DNA of 64,000 bases from NCBI GenBank assembly GCA_024362935.1, contig JANCRA010000016.1:19823165-19887164 (forward strand), given 5' to 3'. This document shows, piece after piece, positions 45,281-57,200 of the stretch (its first letter is position 1; each line of letters begins with the position of its first letter). The notes beneath the pieces are model-generated. The model saw only the letters and a program-made list of their open reading frames with translations, searched no databases and was not told where the DNA came from. The stretch is from Setophaga petechia (Eukaryota; Chordata; Aves; Passeriformes; Parulidae). The position numbers and the translations under genes are program-made.

Positions 45281-48200
45281 GCAGCTTGGTGGTCGTGTTT
45301 TCAGTCAAAAGCAGACTCAGTTGTATACTTCTGGGTTTTTTCATTTACTTTTGTGTAAAAAACAAAAGATGCAGCAATTCTCAATTGTTCTGATCACCAA
45401 ATAACTGCACAATTACACTGGGAAGTAATTTGTCTTAGGATTTTCCACTCTTTCTTGATGGTAGGAAACATTGGGAAGAAGCCATACACCTGAAAATGAC
45501 TGAGAGTCTACCATAACATTTAAGTTTTGAAAAAATTTATCTGTTTTAGATTTACTTGTAAAGCTAAAGTCTTTTTGTCAATTCTCATTTTACTGGAACA
45601 TGTTTTTCCCCCTGCTTGTGCCAGTGAAAACTGAAAGTTAACATTTCAAAGCTGGCACTCTCACGAGGCTGTGACTGGGGTCTGTTGCCTGAGATGCAGT
45701 AAAGGAGCTATCCCATAAATTCAGTGCTCACACCAGTCTGGCTAGAAGTGTTTTTAGTTGTGAGGGTGACAAGCCAAGGGTCTGAGTTCAGGTAAAACTC
45801 AGATGCTCAAAGGTCACATTGCAGTGTAGTCTCAGTATCCATTTTTATTAGCCTTTAATTCTGTGGAGAGTTTTTGATCACTGTCTTGTACAATGTTAAT
45901 AAAACTTTTTAAGGGCAAGATGAAAGACTAAAACTGAAACACTGATGTGTTTAAACATTAGGATTTCTAATACATTAAAGTCTTTGAAGCTTTAGATTTA
46001 ACATTTTCAGATATTTTTATGTAATGAGGTAAAAATATGAAACTTAGTATATACTAAGGTAGCATAAAAATTTAATTAGCAGTCCTAAACCGTATCTGGT
46101 TTTCCCACTGTAAGTAACAGTGCCAACCTTCTTCATTTCTTGGCAGCAAATATCTAAAGGTAGTATCAGAATTGAGGAGTTTTTCCTCTATGTGTTCCTG
46201 CCAGAGAAGAAACAAGAATGCTTTTCACCTGTTTCCTGGTGCTCCTTAAACTGCCAACAGCTCTTCAAGTTTCCTTAAGGCAGAAGCCAAGCCTAAAAGC
46301 TGCTGGGTGTGTTTCACTGTGCATATTAGATAGATGGGAGGGGATGAATTCTGTTTCTTTCACCCTGTAGCTTTGGGTTGTGATTCCAGTCTGCCTTTCC
46401 AACACAGAACCAGCAGCAGTAGGTTGATAGGCTCAAATACCTGTCCAGGGTGGAGAAATGTGTGCACTCTGTCGAAGCTTGAAATGGGCTTTGCAGTGCC
46501 TTAGAGACACACAAATTAGTTATTTTTTGCCTTTGTTACCTGCAAGTCTGAAGATCAGTAATGAATCAGTTGACATTTGATAAGCTTCTTGCCTCCCTAT
46601 TGTTTTTGGGTTTTAATCCTTCTTTCTTTTCCTTTAAATGTTTGGCACTGATGGAAGTTCTGGTTGGATGAGTCCAGGTTTTTTTGAGGAGGGAGGAGTT
46701 TGAATTGGATGATCCCATAAAAATGTTTTTCTTTAGGCTTAGAAAATGTCACAGCATCAAAATCATCTTAAGAACAGCACCTCTCCTTCCCTTTTAAAGA
46801 CTGTATTTCAGTTATATTTACTTGTCAGATTGCCTGCTTGAGAAAATTGTCCAATCTTGCATTCTCCTTAGGTGATGGACTGCATGTTTTCTTTTGTTTG
46901 CTTGCTGCTTGGCACTATGGATACAAACAGTAATCAGATGAAAACAATTTTAAAATGGAACAATGTCACACATTGAGGAAAGTGTCAGAAAGGGAGGAAA
47001 GACAACCTGCTTTTGATTCAGTACAGTAAAGAGCCTTCTGAAGTCTCAGTCTGGATGCTGTACAGTAGCCCACTCTGCAGAGGGAGTCTGTCATGGTTAA
47101 CCCTGCCAGAACTGTGGGCTGCTGACAGAACATGTTGCAGTGGTAGCTCTGCCATCCCGCACGAATGAAATCTGCTCCCCACGGTTGGCTTTATGCCTGT
47201 GCCTTGGACAGCTTTTGGAAATCTGGAGAAGTCCTGTTGCTTGTTCAGAATTTCTGTTGAACATTTGTGACTGGTTTCACAGGGGTAAGTAGATTGTGGA
47301 AGTGAACCAGGATTTCTTTGACCTATTCATTAAACTGTTAGAAGTCCCTACAATTCTTCAGCAATGCAGTGGGCTGAGATGCAGCCCTGGGCAGTGTGCT
47401 TCAGAGCCTGTCAGTGTAGGGTCCAGCACACAAGCTGTTTGTGCTTTCCTTCTGTCCCCCTTGTTCTTAAGCATTTTGGCTCTAAATCCACAGGTAACTT
47501 GTTAATGAAATCATAACTGCAGGATTCAGTTCTGTGCATTTGAAAGCCTGGGCTTCATTCTGAAGGTGTTGGTGTAAATTGAATGCTCTTCCATAAACTG
47601 AAAGATTCATAGTCTGAAAAGTCAGGGCTGTAAAACTCCTGAGTGTGATCTCCGTGTAGTCACTTAGTAACTCTTTTTTAAACTAGGCTCCCCAGAAGTA
47701 TTCTGTATTCTTAATGTAGTTTGACACCTAGAACACTTACTCTTCTAGTGGAACAATTGACCTGTTACCACAGCTGAAATCCCTAAATCAATATATTCAG
47801 GATCAAATGTGCTTTGCTTTTGTGGCTGTTTACTTTAGCTGGCTGAGATTGATGAGCTGGCATCTGGAGATACAGAAAGGCCATTGCAGTTGGAGCTTCT
47901 GTACCTCTTCTTTGGGTTTTTTAGGTCATTTGTTTTTTTATAATAGAAATTTAGGATTGTGAGGTGGCTTTTGGGGTCAGTGAAGCAGTGTCACTCCATC
48001 CTCAGCTCTTGACACTGAGTGTGTGACTAGTTCCTGGGATTCAGTGGGGCTGTTTGTAACTCTGGTGTAGAGGCTTCAGTACTTTAGGTCAGCTATCCCA
48101 TACTTGCAGAAACCAGCTCCTGGGATTTGGGGGTTCTAGCTTGGGCTTGATTCTGTTTGCATCCACACTGGCATGAATTCAGTGAGAAAATCAGAATTGT

Positions 48201-50921
48201 ATAGAAATCAAACAAACCTTTCCCCTTGCCCCCAGCTTTCATCTCAACTACCTCTAATCTGAACTCTTAATAAGAAGTTAGTTCTTTCTGTTCTTTTTGT
48301 AATGGATGAGCGACTCAGTTTTATTAAATCACTGTGGGCTGAAAAATCCACATGCAAAATCTAATTAAATATTTTGTGTCTGATTCTGATTGTACTTACA
48401 TGATGTGGATCTGACTCCATGGAGATGCATTGAGTTATTGTGGTTTTATGAGGCCAAGTCTGTGGCCCATTGTGTGAGGGAGTGAGCCTGTCCTTCCAGA
48501 TTCCAGGCTGAGCCACTGCCTGGTGCTGGGGATCTGCTCATTGCCTCTGCACTCTAAAGCAACAGTGACCACATGGTAAACCTGAGAGAAACGTGGGGCT
48601 TGATGGATGCTGTGTGATCTGTGGCTCGAAAGTGTTGCAAACGTTAAATGACTTCACATTCAAGTCTAGAGTGGTGCTTGCCCTTGTGGTGTAACTGCAG
48701 AGAAGATGGTACTGTTCTTATAAAAGTTGTCATCCTGTGCCAGGAAAGTATCAGCCAGTTTTCAATAAATTACATCCTTCTCAATGGGGAGCAGGAGTAA
48801 AGCAGAGAGAAGTTTCTACTTGGTGTTAATTCTTCCTTTAGCATTTATGTGAAATGAGGTTTGTGTCAAGAGTTCTCAAAAATAATTTTTTTTTTGCTTT
48901 TAATATGATGCAGCCAAACAACCTGGTGTTGTGCAGTGTGTGGCAGGTTGACTGGTTCAAGGTTTAGGAAAGGTGTGTGCTGGTTGTGTCCAGGTCAGAG
49001 CTGTTAAGGGTTAGCAAACCAGAGCCCCACACTTAGCTGGGCTGTAATTTGCACCACTGTAGCTGGGGTTTGCACTGCTGTGTCTCCTAGTACCAGTCCA
49101 GAGAGAATTCCTTTCCTGGCTTTCCTTTAGAGAGCTTGGGGGTGGGAGAAGGGAGGAATTAAACAAATCTCCAGGTAGTCCTGATGTCATGATCAGTATT
49201 CTGCTGTTACTTCCACTTGTCAGGGGCTGTTTGAGCTGCACTGCTGAGAATGTTTAGCATCTGCTCTGTAAGTGTGTAGACATCAGAATCATTACAGATT
49301 TGTTTATGGAGATAAATTCTGCCTCTTCAGATTTGCATGTGAATTGAGAGGCAGACAGAAGTTTATACTTCCTGTAGGAATCACAGGGACAACTTTTAGA
49401 GTAAGCAGTAGAAAGTAATAAAAAATAAAGTATTTAGACAATTGTACAGAAAAACTACTTACTTGCTCATTTCTGTTTAATGAACAGAAGTCTTAAAAAT
49501 GCATCAGCATCACAATCTTTTCCTACATAATAAGCAAATGGGTTTGATGCCATTGCATCTCCTTACTGATGTGTATTTTAAGAATCCAGCTATGACAATA
49601 GCTGATGTAATAACAAACATAATTGTACCAGTGCCCTCATTAGATCATGTTTCCAGCATGGGCAGATTTGTTTGCTCAGTCCCTGTTGCATGGCAGTTGC
49701 AGTGTTTGTTGTATGTGCCTCTCTAGAAGCCCTGTCCCTGTGCCCTGATGGGCTCAGCCGTTTGTCTGTGCTCCAGTCCCTCAGTGCTGCTCTGTGCCAG
49801 AGGGGTGCTCAGTGCAGTGTGCTCTGGCAGCAGGGAGTGCCTGAGGGTGCTTTGGTACCACTGCTGGGTGCCAGAGCTCCTCACTGCTCCTTCAGTGCAC
49901 ACACGATGGGCAGGAAGCTGATTTAACCTGAGGAAATCACACCTTCATCAGGTAGTTGGCTCTAAATGCCAGCTGCAGGAAGACTCATGTGTTAATCCAT
50001 TTTGTCAACCTGTGGGAAACCAAAATAAGGTGCTTGGATATTCCATGCAAGGCTTTGATATTCCATGTAAGCTCTTCTGTGTAATCCAGGGAAAGGTGCT
50101 TTTACTGTGCTGGAAAAGCAGAGATATTTTTTACCTTTCATGTTTAACATGTCCCTGGTGTACACCCTTGCATGGCAGGGTGCTGGTTGTTTTTGCTTTT
50201 ATTGGCAGAACCTCCTCCTTTGGTCAGGGAGGGTTTCCAAATGCTCATTCTAGTTCTCAGCCTAGGTAATCTCTGGCTTCTGTAAAAATCACTTCATGCT
50301 CATTGCAAGCACTTGGATCTTTACAGATTCTTCAGCCTCTCACCAAATGCCATGGAAGGGGATGGTTCAGGCAGCAAAGAGAAGGAATAGAGTCATGAAA
50401 ACAGATTTTATTCTCATCCTGGTCTGCATGCAAAGTCAGTTTCTGTATGAACTGCACTAGAAGGGAGACAGAACAATGGCTTTGGTTTTGTACTTGATGT
50501 TAAATGAAGTAAAATCATTTAAGTTAGACTTTTGAATACTGTATTCTTTAAATTATTTTTACTATTACTTTGGAAGGCTAAATGTAAGATTCTGTCATTC
50601 AGGATTGCTTCCTGAAGCTCACCATCCTTTGAGGTGTTCAGCATTAAATTAAAAATGAAATGTCTCCCCAGCTGGGGCATCTGTAACCAGCAGAGAGTAC
50701 AAACTGACAAGGAGGCCTTACAGAACAGTATAGAACCACAGAAGACAAAGTGAGCAGCTTAAGAAAATACCTCTGTGCCAGGACATTCTCTAAATTTCTC
50801 TGGAGAAATCCTACAACCCTTCAAGAAAGTTGACCTCATTTGCATGTTTTGATTAGATTGCTGTCAGGCTTCTTCTGACTTTCTACAAAGAAGAGAAAAG
50901 TAGTTTTCTGAACAAACTTTC

Positions 50922-50949
50922 AGTTTCTGAAAAGTAGTTTTCAGAAACT
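50922..50949. repeat. Perfect 12-bp hairpin
   Basis: AGTTTCTGAAAA at 50922-50933 is exactly complementary to TTTTCAGAAACT at 50938-50949 with a 4-nt loop (GTAG). A related direct copy of part of the stem (AAAAGTAGTTTTCTG) is 30 bp upstream at 50896-50910, so the hairpin may have arisen by local duplication. Confidence 0.88.
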
Positions 50950-52350
50950 TCTTTAAGTCTCAATATAGTCCTTATAAATAACTTCATAACTGGGGAGAAT
51001 GATTTTTGTGTGCTGTGTCTAAATCTCTAGGGAAAACATGTTTTATTGTAAAGAGGAATGCTCTCTATCTATATTCTATCTTCCACTTTAGTGAAGGGAT
51101 CATCAATCTCCCAACTAAATTCCTGAAGTATTTATTAGTTAACTCAGCCTCTGGTATTGGCACAGCTGGGGAGCTGTTTCTTTAAAGGACTGTAAATGAA
51201 AGCATAACTCAGGGGCATATTTCAGAGAGCTCAGCACTGTGGGACAACTCTTCAGTGTGGGAGTAGCTTTAGAAAGAGGGGAGGCAGAGAAAGAAAGAAA
51301 CAATCTCATGTCCCCTCCCTTCCTCCAAGGGAGGGGAAATGCTAGAGGTAGAAAAAAGAAGTTTGAAACTATTGATAAATTGAGGTACAAGATAATGACT
51401 GACACAGCAGAGTTAAGGCAGTGTGAGGACTGCAGTGTTCAGTGCCCTTCATGGGTGTGTGTGTCTTGAATGAGGAGAATGGGGGCCTGAAAACACTTAC
51501 AACATACAGGAGCCCAAAGAGGGAAAGGACAAACTGTACTTCCTTCATTTTTCATTACTTGTAATTGCCACTTGAAAATACCCTGATAACATGGAAAGTC
51601 TTGTGTTTGCAAAGTGTGTTTGCTTCTGGTCCCTTGGATTATTTTGGTTCGAGAAGATGAAAAAATACAATGAACTAGGCACTATTTTCAGCTTGATGGG
51701 TATTTCCCTAAGTGCCCTATAAATAAAGAAATGGTGGAAAATTTCAACTTCTGACAGCTTTTCCTTTTCTAAGAAAAAGGAAAGTGTTCTAAGCAGTATT
51801 TCACCAACCAAAATACGTATGAAAGATGCTTTGGCTGTGCCCCAGGCTCTTTAGAGATGAGCCATAAAATCATAGCTGAAATACTTGTGCAAGTGAAGGT
51901 AAATGAATTATGCTGCTTTCCACTCTTGTTAAAAGGTGCTATGGTTTATTTTGATCTTCTACCATAAAAATGTGGAAATCATATGGAATAGAGAATATTT
52001 TTGTCTTCTACTTCCATAGTAATTTATTCTTCTACTTTATATGACACAATTCTGGGTTTGTTTTGGTATGATTGCTTTAACAGGGAAGGGTCTGCATTTA
52101 TTTTAGAAGCTGGAATAGTGGATCTTGGGTTGGGCTAATGAATAGCTGGTCATTTACAACTGAAGATCCTGTTACCTGCTTTAGGAGTGAGGTATCTTAA
52201 GTCAGCTTCCCTCTGAGCAATGAAGTAATTCATGTGATGGAGAGTCTTCCCTTGGCTGTTGGGGTAGGGTTTAGCTGTATTAGATTAAGTAGCAGCAATC
52301 ATATTTTGGATAAAATCACAATTCCAGCTATGTTGTGGTTTTCACAGTCA

Positions 52351-52412
52351 GACAAAAATATTCTGCCAAAAATATTCCCTTGACACAAATATTCTGCCAA
52401 AAATATTCACAT
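52351..52412. repeat. 31-bp tandem duplication with AAATATTC sub-repeats
   Basis: GACAAAAATATTCTGCCAAA and the next 11 bases recur from 52382 with a few changes. Each copy contains two AAATATTC words, giving four in 62 bp. Confidence 0.9.
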
Positions 52413-52618
52413 GACTGCAAGTGGTCTCTTCCTATTCCACATATCCCCCAAATGCACACACAGATGAAGACCCAGAGAAGCTCAAATGGTGGGAGGAGAA
52501 GGGGATTGCTGGTCATTTTTTGAGAGATTAATTAATGAGAGATTAGTTTAAACCTTACCTCTTGGAAGATTTGACTCTTCATCTCATCTCAGTTTTACCA
52601 AAGTGAAAGCAGCTATGA

Positions 52619-52690
52619 GGAATCATAGAATATCCTGAATTGTAAGTGACCCACAAGTGTCATAGTTGAGACAGTCCCAGTACAAATCAA
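52619..52690 (-). mobile_element. CR1 LINE fragment, 3' tail, truncated
   Basis: GGAATCATAGAATATCCTGA and the following AATTG...GACCCACAAG...TCATAG match, as I remember it, the reverse complement of the passerine CR1 3' end (terminal ATTCTATG-type octamer, then a segment ending in a GGGTCCC-like motif). Only about 70 bp can be recognised, with several substitutions, so this is an old and strongly 5'-truncated copy inserted in minus orientation. No reverse transcriptase frame is present. Confidence 0.72.
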
Positions 52691-53000
52691 CACACTCCAT
52701 TTTCAGAAGGTTCAAACCTGTTTTTATTATAGCATGCCTGCTTTTTATGCATTCTTACAAAACTCATAAATTCACAGTTTCCTCATTGCTCATGAAAGAC
52801 AAAGTGCTTATTGGAATAGGCAGTTGCAGGTTTCTCTTATTTATCTTTCTTTCTTTCTTGGGTTCATGTCAACAACCCTGGTAGAAAATTCTTTCTGGGG
52901 TAAATATGGATCCTGTTCTCAAACTTCCCTCTGGCTCACAGAAGCCACTGTGAAACCCCTTCCTCACACAAGGGTCGATGGTCCAAGTGCTGCCCTGTCA

Positions 53001-53197
53001 AAGGATCCCCCCGTGCCTGGAGCACTGCCCAAACGCTGCAGGGCCTGTGGCAGGTTTGGTGCTGTGGGGATGAGGGTGCCCGGCGTGCTGGGGCTGAGCT
53101 GTACCGAGAGCAAACAGGCCCAGGGTGAGCCGGGCTCGCTGCCGGTGCCCGGAGCGGCTCCTCAAGGGCTGGAGCTGTCCCTGCTCGGGGGGGCACA
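53001..53197. other. GC-rich shoulder of the 53-kb minisatellite
   Basis: This is a non-repetitive GC-rich stretch with about a dozen CpGs (GTGCCCGGCGTGCTGGGG, GAGCCGGGCTCGCTGCC, GTGCCCGGAGCGGCTCC). It could be a small CpG island. No TATA, CTCF or clear start context is seen. Confidence 0.5.
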
Positions 53198-54269
53198 GCT
53201 GTGTGTGCCCTTCATGGCTGTGTGTGCCATGGCTGTGTGTGCCATGGCTGTGTGTGCCCTGCATGGCTGTGTGTGCCCTGCACGGCTGTGTGTGCCATGG
53301 CTGTGTGTGCCCTTCATGGCTGTGTGTGCCATGCATGGCTGTGTGTGCCCTGCACGGCTGTGTGTGTCCTGCATGGCTGTGTGTGCCATGGCTGTGTGTG
53401 CCCTGCACGGCTGTGTGTGCCATGGCTGTGTGTGCCATGGCTGTGTGTGCCCTGCGCGGCTGTGTGTGCCATGGCTGTGTGTGCCATGGCTGTGTGTGCC
53501 CTGCGCGGCTGTGTGTGCCATGGCTGTGTGTGCCATGGCTGTGTGTGCCATGGCTGTGTGTGCCCTGCATGGCTGTGTGTGCCATGGCTGTGTGTGCCCT
53601 GCATGGCTGTGTGTGCCCTGCACGGCTGTGTGTGCCATGGCTGTGTGTGCCCTTCATGGCTGTGTGTGCCATGGCTGTGTGTGCCCTGCACGGCTGTGTG
53701 TGCCATGGCTGTGTGTGCCCTTCATGGCTGTGTGTGCCATGGCTGTGTGTGCCCTGCACGGCTGTGTGTGCCATCGCTGTGTGTGCCATGGCTGTGTGTG
53801 CCCTGCACGGCTGTGTGTGCCATTGCTGTGTGTGCCATGGCTGTGTGTGCCATTGCTGTGTGTGCCATGGCTGTGTGTGCCATCACTGTGTGTGCCATCA
53901 CTGTGTGTGCCATGGCTGTGTGTGCCCTGCACGGCTGTGTGTGCCATTGCTGTGTGTGCCATTGCTGTGTGTGCCATGGCTGTGTGTGCCATGGCTGTGT
54001 GTGCCATTGCTGTGTGTGCCATGGCTGTGTGTGCCATGGCTGTGTGTGCCATGGCTGTGTGTGCCATTGCTGTGTGTGCCATGGCTGTGTGTGCCATGGC
54101 TGTGTGTGCCATGGCTGTGTGTGCCCTGCACGGCTGTGTGTGCCATGGCTGTGTGTGCCATGGCTGTGTGTGCCATGGATCACTGTGTGTGCCATGGATC
54201 ACTGTGTGTGCCATGCATGGCTGTGTGTGCCATTGCTGTGTGTGCCATTGCTGTGTGTGCCCGCTGTGC
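53198..54269. repeat. TG-rich minisatellite, 15/21-bp units, about 1.07 kb
   Basis: The 15-bp unit is GCTGTGTGTGCCATG; the longer unit replaces GCCATG with GCCCTGCACG, GCCCTGCGCG or GCCCTTCATG (21 bp). The left half mixes both; the right half (from about 53760) is mainly 15-bp units with GCCATTG and GCCATCA variants. Two 19-bp units (CACTGTGTGTGCCATGGAT) occur at about 54173-54210. Because 15 and 21 are triplet lengths, frames of 379-500 codons on plus and up to 263 on minus stay open; all give cysteine- or histidine-rich monotony and are not called as genes. Confidence 0.97.
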
Positions 54270-57200
54270 CTCCAGAGCTGCAGTCCCAGATCTCTGCTGC
54301 TTGGAAGGAAGTGTTCCAAAGGATGAAAATCACTGACTGAGGTGCAGCAGGTGTTGGTGGTGTGGAGATTCCTTCCCCTCCTGAGGGCTGGAGGGAGACG
54401 TTGAGTTTCTGTCCCTGCACTTTAGCTGGCACACAGAAAGGAATTTTGGAGCATCAAGTCAGAGCTATATTTAAAACATGGCTTGGAGCAAAAAAGTGAT
54501 TCCTAGCCATGCCCATGACTACATCCAGAAGTCAGTTGTGTTGGCCTTCTCTGGAATGGACAAAGAAATAGAGAATGATTAAATTATGTAGCTTTTTATT
54601 TTGCTGCTATTGAAACAATGGCACCCAGCTGTCTCAGTTTTCTCCAAACCTTGGTGATAATGCTTTCATTCAAAAAAATAAACCAAACATTGTTAAGGGC
54701 AAGGGGTAATGGAATAACAGGCATTTTATAAAGGTAGCATGCAATAACTCCAAGAGCTGTGGGCTGTTCTTTTCTTCTGTAACTTTATAGCTGAATTACA
54801 CCACTGGAAGTCTTTTTCTGTCTTCACTCCTTGTGCCCTCTCATGTGGCAATCTCTGAAGTAGTAAACAAGGAAGGACATCCTGAAAGATTTTCTGTCTC
54901 TTCCCTTTTTTATCAGCAGAAGTGTTTGTTGTTAGAGGGGTTTTTTGTTTCCTTTTATTTTTTCTTTTTTTTTTTTTATCAGCTGCTGCTGAATGGTTCT
55001 TTAAATTTTAATGGCTGAGGGAAGATGCTGACTAGTGCCACAAGCTCTCCTCCTCCACTGGGGATATTGATTTGGATGTGTCTGTTTCTCAACAGTTCCT
55101 CTCCTTGTAGAGAAAGGTTGGTGAGGATTTTAGCAATCTCACCCATTATTTGCACATGCAGTGGGCTCAGGTGCACGACTGAGCAATTTTAGATTCTTTT
55201 AATAAGATTTCTGGGAATGGTTATCATCATTCCAGTCAGCCAAAGTATGGAAGTGAACCATAAGAAACAAAGAGCTTCCAACAGGTTGAGAATAAGGACA
55301 TTTAAGGTCAACCTGCTTCACATATTTATGCTATTAGTTTTAGAGACATCTGTAATTCAGACAGTTCTAATATCCTTTGTGCTTTTCAGTTTTACATTTT
55401 GGCATCATATTCAGAGTAATTTTCCATAATGTTTAAAGAGAGGAAAAGAAGATGTTTGGAAACAGCCCCACAGTTTTGCTGAACTCCAGGGTACCATTTA
55501 TTTTGAGAAATGTTCAAGCCACTTTAATTGTTTCCTCTTTTAATGGCCTGATTGAGTTTTAGTACAAGCCAATGAAACTTTTTTCTTCTTGCTGTTTGTG
55601 TAACACTGAGAACTCCAATTCCCACCAGTTAACAGGAAGTGTCTGACTCCTGTTCTTCATTATGTATGGAACAGAATGTGTCAACAGAAGATTGTTAGAA
55701 GTAAAATGCAAATTTACTGGTTTTCTTTCGTTAGCATCACAAGGCCTTAAATGAGGCCATTTCTATCCTGGAAGCTTAAGAAATTCTAAAAGTTAAGATG
55801 TATGTAACATGTAGATTTTTTAATGGTTTTTTATTTTCAGAAGGGATGGTCACCTTCTGGTACATAATGAAAATTTATTACTTCTGTTTATCAAAGCTAC
55901 TGAATCCAACTACTGGAGTGCTTCTGTTGTGGTGGGAGGTTCTGTTTGGTTTATTTGGTTTTTGGTTTGTTTTTTTATTTTTTTTTTTAGTTCTGCCATG
56001 TTTTTATCAAAGACTTTGAATTTCTTGTTAAATGCTAAAAGTAAAAGGAAGTGCATTTTAAACAGCCTGCTCTTCAGCAGTTCTGCAAAGGCAGTTCATT
56101 CATTAGACTGTACTCATAAAGGCTTAGCAAGCAGTGAGGACTTTACACAGAATCCTTTCAACATTAATTTAACAGATTAAATCATTCACTGCAAGTTTCC
56201 TGTGATTTTCTTTTCTTTTCATACTGAGAAATTACAAGTGTACCTGCAATTCAAGGTTGGCTTTGCAATATGTGCTTTTGTACAGACCCTGCTGTGTCCT
56301 GACACTGAGTTCCATGAATTCTGCCCTCTGTCTCTGCAGACTGTGTATCTCAGCCAGCCTTGTTGGTTTAGTCAGCAGTGAGAGTCCACTCTTAAGAGGG
56401 GAGTGACAGATGATCCTGTGCCAGCTGTTCCTTGAGCTACAGCTCTGTCCTGAGCTCATTCCAGCTCTCAGAGCTGAGCCTGAGCCCTGCCTCAGTTTCC
56501 TGACCCTCTGTCCCACGTGCAGGAGAGCACAAGGAATCTCTCCCCAGCTCTGGTGAGCATTTGTTGAGCAATGCCATTAACCTGACCCCAGCTGGTGGTG
56601 TTGAAGCTCTCCAGGCTGAGCAGGACAAGAGAAGAATTCCACCTTTAAGAGCTTTCAGTTCACTAACTGGCATCTACCAAAAAATGTCCTGCTAGCATTC
56701 CAAGGCTAAGAATCTTCCTGCAGAAGCTAAAAGCTCTCCAATAGAGGGGCAGTTGTCTTTGAAAAGCTTGTGATCCTTGCTGGAGGGTCCAAGGTACACA
56801 AGTTAGAGAGTCCAACCCAAAAATTAGCACACAGATCTTGTGTTCTGGCACTTGGGCTCCTATCTGACAATTTATATCTTAATGATTCTGATACATTTTC
56901 AAAGTTTGGAGTAAACCCACAGAAGGGTCATTTACTTGGCACCACAGGCAGCTCCAGCTCAACTAATTTATAAATATTGTAAATCAGTTTATAAATTATA
57001 TTTCATGGTTACTAAGTATCAAAGAAACAATGGAGCAAGGTTTCTGTGCCAAACATAATTCTGGAGATTTTGGATAGACAGAATGCCAGGGAAAGAAGAA
57101 AAAAGCTGTTTCCTTTATATACTACATGAACATTTCTTCATCTAAAAAGCTGACTTTAGCCATGAAGAGTTAACATTGATGAGAATGTGTGGAAACCTTA

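Larger units (their letters stand above)
44271..53000. other. Unique non-coding DNA
   Basis: No gene is recognised; open frames are at most 88 codons apart from those that run into the 53-kb repeat. Small features listed separately are the 20-bp duplication at 45241, the hairpin at 50922, the 31-bp duplication at 52351 and the CR1 tail at 52619. A TTCT run is at 52844-52859, and ATATTCCATG is repeated at about 50037 and 50058. LTR-like starts near 47092 and 48939 were considered and not called. Confidence 0.62.

Noticed and set aside
46655..46735. Possible CR1 fragment (GTTTGAATTGGATGATCCCA)
   Set aside because: Short similarity to the CR1 3' region, without the octamer tail; too weak to call.
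47092..47290. LTR-like start (TGTCATGGTTAACCCTGCC)
   Set aside because: Its first bases resemble a songbird LTR start that I remember, but the following sequence does not keep the match and no matching end or target-site duplication was found.
48939..49230. Possible second LTR (TGTGGCAGGTTGACTGG)
   Set aside because: Only about 15 bases resemble an avian LTR start; no CA end or duplication could be found.
52824..54340. Open frames of 379-500 codons (plus) and 130-263 codons (minus), cysteine- or histidine-rich
   Set aside because: They are produced by 15/21-bp repeat units that lack stops. Five or more frames are open at once, and 19-bp units break the frame near the right end.
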